Assembly: GCA_038199755.1 (NCBI GenBank)
Contig: JBBPYR010000151.1
Span: 1-10,710 of the forward strand
Source of the DNA: JBBPYR01 sp038199755
Lineage (GTDB): Bacteria; Chloroflexota; Ktedonobacteria; Ktedonobacterales; Ktedonobacteraceae
DNA: 10,710 bases
Reading direction: 5' to 3'
The notes below the pieces were generated by a model. That model worked only from the letters and a program-made list of their open reading frames with translations. It did not search any database and was not told the origin of the DNA. Within the stretch, counting starts at the first letter, position 1. The number at the start of each line of letters is the position of its first letter. The translations under genes and the position numbers were made by a program. Of this stretch, positions 5,888 to 10,710 are shown piece after piece.

Positions 5888-5942
5888 GTGCTCAAGAAAC
5901 ACAGCAGGGATGATTTGGCAAAGGGCCAAAAAGCTTAACCTG

Positions 5943-6863
5943 CTATTGGAAGAAGGCGACGGTCTGTTTGACGCCCTCTTCAAAGGTGACGGAAGGCTGC
6001 CAGCCGAGTACGCTTTTGGCTTTGCTGTTGTCAAAGTAGCTGAGATAGATGTCGCCAGCGCGTTTGGGCGAATGCTGTATCTCAGGTTTGTAGTGGGTGA
6101 TCTCAGCCAGGGTATCGTAAATCTCGTTGACGGACACGGGCCGCCCAGTTCCGATGCAGAAGATGTCGTTATCGCCTTTTTCAAAGGCCAGCACATTGGC
6201 ACGTGCTACGTCTGCTACGAATACGTAGTCCTTGCGCTGCTCACCGTCCCAATCAATACGTATCGACTGCTGAGCAAGGAAGCGTTTGGCGAAGATGGAG
6301 ATGACGCCCGCCTCGCCATTGGGGTCCTGGCGTGGGCCGAAGACGTTGCCATAGCGGAGCGCGGTATAGGTTAATCCGTTTGCCTCGTGCCAGTAGCGCA
6401 GATAGTGTTCTGTCACCATCTTGGTGATGCCGTAAGGCGACTCTGGATGCTGTGGCGTCTGCTCATTGATGGGTAGTTCTTTGGCCGTACCATAGGTGGC
6501 ACCAGATGAGGCAAAGACGACCTTGCGTACACCAACGCGTGTGCAATTGGTCAAAATGTTTAATAGGCCAAGCACGTTGACGCGCGCGTCAAACTGAGGG
6601 TTTTTAGTCGAGATGGCCACGCTATGTTGTGCCGCCTGATGGCTCACCAGTTCTGGCCTGAATTCGTCAAAGATGTGTTGGAGTGCGCTTTCATTGACGA
6701 TATCCTCGTGATAGAAGCGTGCTTTGGCGTTGATATTTTCTCGTTTGCCCCCGCCTTCTTCCCACAGGTTATCAACAATCGCGACCTCGTGTCCTGCCGC
6801 AATAGCTTGATCGACAATATGAGAGCCGATGAAACCAGCACCGCCTGTTACCAATATGCGCAT
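5943..6863 (-). CDS. NAD-dependent epimerase/dehydratase, UDP-glucose 4-epimerase-like
   Basis: A 306-residue extended short-chain dehydrogenase/reductase that likely inverts C4 of a nucleotide sugar for cell-surface polysaccharide. The Rossmann fold begins MRILVTGGAGFIGSHI with the GxxGxxG loop at residues 7-13, and VDNLW follows strand 2. The catalytic set is present: SSGATYG (serine/threonine region, about 118-124) and SPYGITK (Y-x-x-x-K, about 142-148). ALRYGNVFGPRQ and RKDYVFVADVARA are the usual substrate-side motifs of the GalE-like branch. Length is normal. AAGGA precedes the ATG by about 9 nt. It appears to have its own promoter overlapping the end of the gene upstream of it. The exact sugar substrate cannot be read from sequence, so I give no symbol. 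Confidence 0.88.
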   Translation of the reverse strand: MRILVTGGAGFIGSHIVDQAIAAGHEVAIVDNLWEEGGGKRENINAKARFYHEDIVNESALQHIFDEFRPELVSHQAAQHSVAISTKNPQFDARVNVLGLLNILTNCTRVGVRKVVFASSGATYGTAKELPINEQTPQHPESPYGITKMVTEHYLRYWHEANGLTYTALRYGNVFGPRQDPNGEAGVISIFAKRFLAQQSIRIDWDGEQRKDYVFVADVARANVLAFEKGDNDIFCIGTGRPVSVNEIYDTLAEITHYKPEIQHSPKRAGDIYLSYFDNSKAKSVLGWQPSVTFEEGVKQTVAFFQ

Positions 6864-6891
6864 GAGAATGTCCTTTTCTTTACATGGAAAG

Positions 6892-6914
6892 AGGGCATCA
6901 TGTGCGGATGCCCT
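6892..6914 (-). terminator. Hairpin in the epimerase leader
   Basis: AGGGCATC (6892-6899) and GATGCCCT (6907-6914) form a perfect 8-bp stem with a 7-nt loop. On the minus strand it is followed by CTTTCC, a weak tail. It may end transcripts of the upstream GGDEF-like gene, or act as a leader stem for the epimerase, because the promoter at 6936-6965 lies upstream of it. Confidence 0.5.
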
Positions 6915-6935
6915 GTCGCTTCACTGCCATTGCCC

Positions 6936-6965
6936 ATTATATCAAGCATTAGGTGAGAAGATCAA
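6936..6965 (-). promoter_or_regulatory. Epimerase promoter
   Basis: On the minus strand TTGATC (-35, complement of 6960-6965) and a perfect TATAAT (-10, complement of 6936-6941) are 18 nt apart. TGA directly before the -10 makes it an extended -10. It overlaps the stop codon of the upstream gene and would start near 6929. Confidence 0.55.
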
Positions 6966-7816
6966 ATCAGTTGGTCAAGTGCCGTTTGTAGTTCTTGTGG
7001 GTGAGCAAGCACGGGAAAGATGTGTAGTCCTGTTTCCTTGTGTAGACGGTCCAGTGCGTTGCGATCTTGCGGATTCGCAATAGCAACGGTCAGGGTGCCA
7101 CGCTCACGCCCTAGTGGATAGCAATGAAGTTCTTGGACGAGCTTGAGATTGACTAATTGTTGCACCTGTGCCACCGACTTGCGCGGCAAGAGCGACAAAT
7201 AGGGAACACCGAGCTTACGTGCCAGGGTGGGTAGATCACTGTTGTCTCTCTCTCTTCCTGACTCCCCCTGCTGCTTTTGCGTGCGTACACTCGCTTTGCG
7301 GCCCGTTCTTTCGGTTTGCACTTCAAAAAGGTGATATTCTTGGTGTGCGGCAAGAATACATTGCATTTCATCATCATACGGCTGCGGATAGGCACTATGC
7401 CCAATGGTCATCTTCTTGGGGCGTAGCAGCTCGATGTCGCTCGTATTATGAATGCGCCATAGCAGGGCATCCCACAGACGTGTTTGTACAATCTCTGCAC
7501 CTTGGAGCGCCGCCCCCAGCAGCAGAAAGTACAAAGTCTGCTTATGCCAGAAAACAATATCGCTTTTGCGCACAAGCGTGCGTGCATGCTCCAGGTAATA
7601 GAGCGTACTTTGCTTGACATGGGCTGAGCGATTGGCTGAGCCTTTGGTATCGTGCTCAAACTCAAAGGTGACGGCAACCAACGCGACCTGTGCGACCGAG
7701 GTCGTTGTCATGAGACGCAGTGTCGTCGCGATAGACTGAATTGTTTCGACTACCTCATACGCATGGCTAGCGGGGACATAGGTCAGGCGAGGGCGCGAAA
7801 TTGCTTCAATGCTCAT
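6962..7816 (-). CDS. Degenerate GGDEF domain joined to a T2SSE/MshE N-terminal-like domain
   Basis: A 284-residue soluble two-domain protein. Residues 15-165 follow the GGDEF fold pattern: a hydrophobic strand VAQVALVAVTFEF, then LVRKSDIVFW, FLLLGAALQGAEIV and the late TIGHSAYP block. The active-site GG(D/E)EF is replaced by KQTLY (92-96) and the metal-binding aspartates of the first strand by T50/E52, so cyclase activity is very unlikely. Residues 166-192 are a polar linker. Residues 194-284 match the N-terminal domain of type II secretion/pilus ATPases (GspE/MshE): LARKLGVPYLSL, then YPLGRERGTLTVAIANPQD, then TGLHIFPVLAHPQEL. The RLGxxL-type c-di-GMP motifs of full MshEN domains are absent. 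AAGGAG lies about 8 nt before the ATG. It may be a nucleotide sensor or scaffold; this is inference. Confidence 0.7.
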   Translation of the reverse strand: MSIEAISRPRLTYVPASHAYEVVETIQSIATTLRLMTTTSVAQVALVAVTFEFEHDTKGSANRSAHVKQSTLYYLEHARTLVRKSDIVFWHKQTLYFLLLGAALQGAEIVQTRLWDALLWRIHNTSDIELLRPKKMTIGHSAYPQPYDDEMQCILAAHQEYHLFEVQTERTGRKASVRTQKQQGESGRERDNSDLPTLARKLGVPYLSLLPRKSVAQVQQLVNLKLVQELHCYPLGRERGTLTVAIANPQDRNALDRLHKETGLHIFPVLAHPQELQTALDQLI

Positions 7817-7939
7817 TCGGCTTCTCCTTTTATCTATAATAGCTCTCAGATGTTCTACCTATATAGTAGTGTGTGACCTTTGAGAAAGAAGCGATGATTT
7901 GGTTATGTTCTTGTTAAGACTGCCTTGTTATGGTTAACA

Positions 7940-8746
7940 TTACGCCTCTTGTGCATGGGCATAGAGTTTTATCAGGTGCGGAAAGGGTTCAAGCATGGCT
8001 TCAGTTTGTAGCAATATCTGATCTGTTTGCTGTGCTAAGTCCAGGATGAGCGTGGCGGTGGCCTCGTCGTCACCAGCGCCGATACCTTGAACATCAGGAA
8101 GAATGTCGCCATAAATTGCCACCGCACTGAGCAGGACGATCCCCCAACCTCTGTCGATATTGTCTCCCTTCGCGGTAGCTGGCAGTTGTTTTGTGAGATC
8201 GAGTAGCAGTGCTTGGTGCTCAACGAAATAACTTTGCCATTCTTCAAGTCGATGTTGTAGCTGCTCAAAGGCAGCCGCACGCGCGCCCAGCGTGGAAGAA
8301 AGGGCGAAGCGTTTCCCTTCTTTTTTTGGGTGGGCGATATCTAATGAGTCTAATGCGCCAAGCATGCTTGTCAAGGTGCCGCTCAGGAGATGACACACGA
8401 TCTCGATGCGTTCCAACATTCGCTTGATCTGGCGTAGCCGTAGCCAAATCAAGTAATAGTGCTCCTTGTTGTAGCTGCTCATAGCGAGAAACGCCGCCAG
8501 TTCGGGCAGGGTGATACAATAGAGTCTGTCAATACTTCTGTAGAGATGGTAGAGGCTCATACTCAGTAAATCTAGGTCATCCTGGGTGATACGTTGACCG
8601 AGATAAGAGGTTATTTGCTCCAGGAGTGGTTGTAGCCATGAATAAATAAACGACTGTGGCAACTCTTTCTCTTGGGTAGGAGCTGCTGACGCACTATGGC
8701 TCATATCACTACTTTGCTGCTCCTCGATATTGTGCGATTTTCTCAT
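7940..8746 (-). CDS. Hypothetical helical protein, 268 aa
   Basis: I do not recognise a family. The first 30 residues are polar and probably disordered (Ser, Gln and Glu rich). From about residue 32 on it reads as a series of long amphipathic helices rich in Leu, with several Tyr and Trp (LYHLYRSIDRLY, YYLIWLRLRQIKRMLERIEI). No signal peptide or clear membrane segment is seen. GAGGA precedes the first ATG by about 7 nt; the alternative ATG 14 codons later lacks a ribosome site. It lies 123 nt upstream of the GGDEF-like gene on the same strand, with no terminator between them that I can find, so the two may be co-transcribed and related in function. An all-helical cytosolic scaffold or partner would fit, but that is only a guess. 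Confidence 0.6.
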   Translation of the reverse strand: MRKSHNIEEQQSSDMSHSASAAPTQEKELPQSFIYSWLQPLLEQITSYLGQRITQDDLDLLSMSLYHLYRSIDRLYCITLPELAAFLAMSSYNKEHYYLIWLRLRQIKRMLERIEIVCHLLSGTLTSMLGALDSLDIAHPKKEGKRFALSSTLGARAAAFEQLQHRLEEWQSYFVEHQALLLDLTKQLPATAKGDNIDRGWGIVLLSAVAIYGDILPDVQGIGAGDDEATATLILDLAQQTDQILLQTEAMLEPFPHLIKLYAHAQEA

Positions 8747-9057
8747 CCATATTCCTCAGTACTAGTGATGTATAAAATATTCTTATCTCCATTGTACTGC
8801 TATGGCATAATAAAGGAGAATAATGGCTCTTCGGTAATTTCCTGTACCTCTTGTCAAATGGCTAGATGCTTGTTATCACGCTCTAGCCCGTAAAAACTTG
8901 ACACTTGTGCTTTAGCGTTAGAAAATAGAGGGGGTATTGTTCTCATAGCCATATGCAAACTATGGCACACTTGAGCGTTGGTAATAGTACCATGTTTATC
9001 AAAAAGATGTTATACCTTCTACAGCCATTGAACGAGAATAGATGATAGAAGATTACT
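8747..9057. other. Divergent intergenic region upstream of the Y-polymerase gene
   Basis: These 311 bases contain no convincing gene. The left part is AT-rich and should hold the minus-strand promoter of the helical-protein gene, but only a TATACA (complement of 8769-8774) without a good -35 is seen. A strong ribosome site, AAAGGAG at 8812-8818, precedes a four-codon frame (8823-8837). The right part holds the polymerase promoter and two small inverted repeats, GCCATA/TATGGC at 8948-8966 and TGGTA/TACCA at 8979-8992. Confidence 0.4.
8898..8926 (+). promoter_or_regulatory. Promoter of the Y-polymerase-like gene
   Basis: A perfect TTGACA (8898-8903) with GAAAAT (8921-8926) at 17-nt spacing. 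Transcription would start near 8933 and give a leader of about 125 nt. The inverted repeat GCCATA-TGCAAAC-TATGGC (8948-8966) lies just downstream of that start, a usual position for a repressor site. Confidence 0.5.
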
Positions 9058-10494
9058 ATGCAACAATTTAATATGCAGCCTTCAATACAGCAGACGCCTG
9101 CGCAAGCGAACGGCAGAGTGCCCGGCCAGCAGAACGAGAATGGGCAGAGAGAAACTACCGACTTGCAAACGGCGGCCCGTGCGGCTGAGCGCGCCCGCCT
9201 GCGCCAGGGTGTGATGCATGTGCGTATTCGCCATTTTTATTGCACCCTCGAAGAAATGCTAGACCCGTCCTTACGTGGACAAAGTTTTGTGGTAGGTACA
9301 GGCACGGGGCGTCCAAACGAGCCTGGGCGTGTGATCGATGCCTCTCTCGCAGCGGTGCGCTTAGGCATTACTCCTGGCATGCCACTGCGACGCGCACACC
9401 GTATCGCGCCACGTGTGCGTTTCATGCCCGCCTCACACGACCATTATCAACCAATTTTGCAACGTTTGAAAGAACGCTACAAAGCCTACTCGCGTATCAT
9501 TGAGTCTATTCCTATAGCCGATGCTTTTATCGATCTACGTGGATGTGAAATTCCCTTTGATACTCCTGTTTCGCTGGCAGAACGCCTGTGCGCCGAAATC
9601 GCGGAGATGGGCTTGACTGCCCTGATCGGTATTGCGAATGGAAAAGCGATCGCGGAACTGGCGGCATTGATGAGTCGCAAAGATGGACGGCAAGGCGTGC
9701 TCTATATACCCCCAGGGCGGGAGGCATCGTTTGTGCAAACCTTGCCACTCGCTCAACTGCTGTCGCTGCACTCTGCGGGTACGGGCACGCCGGGCGCATT
9801 ACTCGATTTGAGCGATTCGCAAGAGACTCATGTCTCGCGGGTGCCTGAGGTGGAGGGCAGAAGCGAACAATTTGATCCCGTGGCGGTCGCGGAACTCGTT
9901 GCGCATTTGCGTGACTTTGGCATTACCAACTTCGCACAGGTGGCAGTGCTGTCGGAAGAGGGCTTGATTCGCCGTCTTGGTCGCCTCGGCGGGTGGGTGT
10001 TTCAGATCGCGTGTGGGGAAGATAGCAGTCTTGTCGTGCCCGATGCCCCACCACTGAGTCAGAATGCTCGTGTGCGTTTCCATCATGCCGCTGATGCCGA
10101 CGAAACCTGTGCCGCCATTCGCCGACTGGCAGATTACCTCAGTGAACGCCTCGTAGAACAGCGTTTGAAAGGGAAAGCGATTGCGTTGATGCTGTGGCCG
10201 AATCATGCAACGAACCGCGAGACCCGAAAACTGATGACGGGTGAGGGCGGTGGAGAGGCACTGATAACGGCTGCGGAAGAGACTATTGGCGGGCAGATGC
10301 TGCTCTCACGTCATACCGACGAGGCAGACATTATCGCCCATCACTGCTTAATGCTCTTCGCGCATTATCACCGCCCAGCTAACCGTTACCTGCAAGTGCA
10401 ATTACGCATCGGCGATATCATCACCTCTCTGCCGGTGTATTATCCACCACCCGCACGTACGCGTGGTCGCCTAACACGTAAGTTGGGTGGCTAA
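9058..10494 (+). CDS. Y-family DNA polymerase homologue lacking catalytic residues (ImuB-like)
   Basis: A 478-residue protein with the full Y-family outline: palm and fingers at about residues 53-230, thumb at about 275-325, and little finger at about 335-460. Compared with Dpo4/DinB, the motif DxDxFYA is R56-I-R-H-F-Y-C, and S-I-D-E-A-Y-L-D is P152-I-A-D-A-F-I-D. D7 and D105 are therefore lost and E106 is Asp. The triphosphate-binding Y-E-A-R is L97-A-A-V. Polymerase activity is thus unlikely, as in ImuB, the non-catalytic partner that brings ImuA and DnaE2 to damaged DNA. No imuA or dnaE2 is nearby. A Q-rich, disordered stretch of 52 residues precedes the domain; M53 is an alternative start, but neither ATG has a strong ribosome site. 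A 20-25-residue polar insert lies before the thumb. I see no clear clamp-binding motif. Confidence 0.82.
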   Translation: MQQFNMQPSIQQTPAQANGRVPGQQNENGQRETTDLQTAARAAERARLRQGVMHVRIRHFYCTLEEMLDPSLRGQSFVVGTGTGRPNEPGRVIDASLAAVRLGITPGMPLRRAHRIAPRVRFMPASHDHYQPILQRLKERYKAYSRIIESIPIADAFIDLRGCEIPFDTPVSLAERLCAEIAEMGLTALIGIANGKAIAELAALMSRKDGRQGVLYIPPGREASFVQTLPLAQLLSLHSAGTGTPGALLDLSDSQETHVSRVPEVEGRSEQFDPVAVAELVAHLRDFGITNFAQVAVLSEEGLIRRLGRLGGWVFQIACGEDSSLVVPDAPPLSQNARVRFHHAADADETCAAIRRLADYLSERLVEQRLKGKAIALMLWPNHATNRETRKLMTGEGGGEALITAAEETIGGQMLLSRHTDEADIIAHHCLMLFAHYHRPANRYLQVQLRIGDIITSLPVYYPPPARTRGRLTRKLGG

Positions 10495-10501
10495 TGGAGT
10501 G

Positions 10502-10563
10502 CATAATGTCAGGAGGGCACGGGAAAGTGGCATGCCATTTTCTCGTGCCCTCCTGACATTATG
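10502..10563. terminator. Near-perfect 62-nt hairpin between convergent genes
   Basis: The whole 62-nt stretch is one inverted repeat: 20 perfect pairs (10502-10521 with 10544-10563), then 10 more with two G-T pairs, closed by the central GGCATGCC. It starts 7 nt after the polymerase stop and covers the stop codon of the PPK2 gene on the other strand. There is no T-tract on either side, as with the hairpin at 2206-2283. A bidirectional terminator is the simplest reading. Confidence 0.75.
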
Positions 10564-10710
10564 ACGTTTGTGTTTGTCTGAACTTTTGTAGTGCCTGCAA
10601 TTCCTGTTGTCCGCGTGCTTCTAGCTGTGCCTTCCATTCATCCTGATAGGTGCGCATGGTATGCACCAGGGTGTGGGCGATGGCTAGGTTGCGATACCAC
10701 TTGTGATTAG
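10559..10710 (-). CDS. Polyphosphate kinase 2 (PPK2) family, C-terminal part, cut by window edge
   Basis: Fifty codons are visible, open to the right edge, ending at a TAA (complement of 10559-10561). The peptide begins NHKWYRNLAIAHTLVHTM, which fits the conserved PPK2 end (P-A-x-x-K-W-Y-R-N-x-x-(I/V)-A-x-x-(L/I)-V-x-T-(L/M)). A charged helical tail rich in Gln, Glu and Lys follows. PPK2 enzymes move phosphate between polyphosphate and nucleotides. The nucleotide-binding part is outside the window, so subclass and activity cannot be judged. Its stop codon lies inside the right arm of the long hairpin. Confidence 0.75.
   Translation of the reverse strand, partial: NHKWYRNLAIAHTLVHTMRTYQDEWKAQLEARGQQELQALQKFRQTQTS

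Noticed and set aside
8077..8092. GCCGATA in the plus strand near 8080 as a sigma-28 site
   Set aside because: It lies inside a minus-strand coding region, points away from any gene start, and has no -35.
8823..8837. Four-codon frame with a strong AAAGGAG ribosome site
   Set aside because: Too short to judge; it sits upstream of the polymerase promoter, so it cannot be a leader peptide of that gene unless an earlier start exists.
8696..8893. Plus-strand open frame of 65 codons across the helical-protein start
   Set aside because: It overlaps the start of a better-supported gene on the other strand and has no ribosome site or recognisable pattern.

Overview
The window looks like a chromosomal segment of a Gram-positive-like, non-enteric bacterium. 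My best guess is Chloroflexota, class Ktedonobacteria. That is inferred from the gene mix (a sporulation/motility-type sigma factor without flagellar genes, Ino1, a dead Y-family polymerase, PPK2) and a balanced base composition; no marker gene proves it. There are ten full-length protein genes, one gene remnant, one gene cut by the right edge, and no rRNA, tRNA, CRISPR or transposase.

Layout. 1-2204 is a regulatory block: a small unknown protein on the minus strand, then, divergently, a FliA/WhiG-type sigma factor, a FlgM-like anti-sigma factor and CsrA. Elsewhere these three control flagella or late development, yet no structural flagellar gene is visible here. 2205-3440 holds a 78-nt hairpin and, convergent to csrA, myo-inositol-1-phosphate synthase. 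3441-5829 has the C-terminal remnant of an alkaline-phosphatase-superfamily gene, then APS kinase and ATP sulfurylase, which together turn sulfate into PAPS. 5830-8746 carries three minus-strand genes: an unknown helical protein, a degenerate GGDEF protein joined to a type II secretion/MshE N-terminal-like domain, and a UDP-glucose-4-epimerase-like enzyme. 9058-10494 is a Y-family polymerase that has lost its catalytic acidic residues (ImuB-like). After a second, 62-nt hairpin comes the C-terminus of a PPK2 polyphosphate kinase on the minus strand.

How the parts may work together. The sigma factor, FlgM and CsrA form a plausible feedback unit. A GCCGATAG sequence (the -10 type read by sigma-28) lies between sigma and flgM, and GGA-containing hairpins (the sites CsrA binds) lie at the flgM ribosome site and in the csrA leader. 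These links are inferred from sequence only. Convergent gene pairs are separated by unusually long, almost perfect inverted repeats. The most notable points are the compact sigma-28/FlgM/CsrA unit without flagella, the two catalytically dead relatives of nucleotide enzymes (GGDEF and Y-polymerase), and the giant hairpins.
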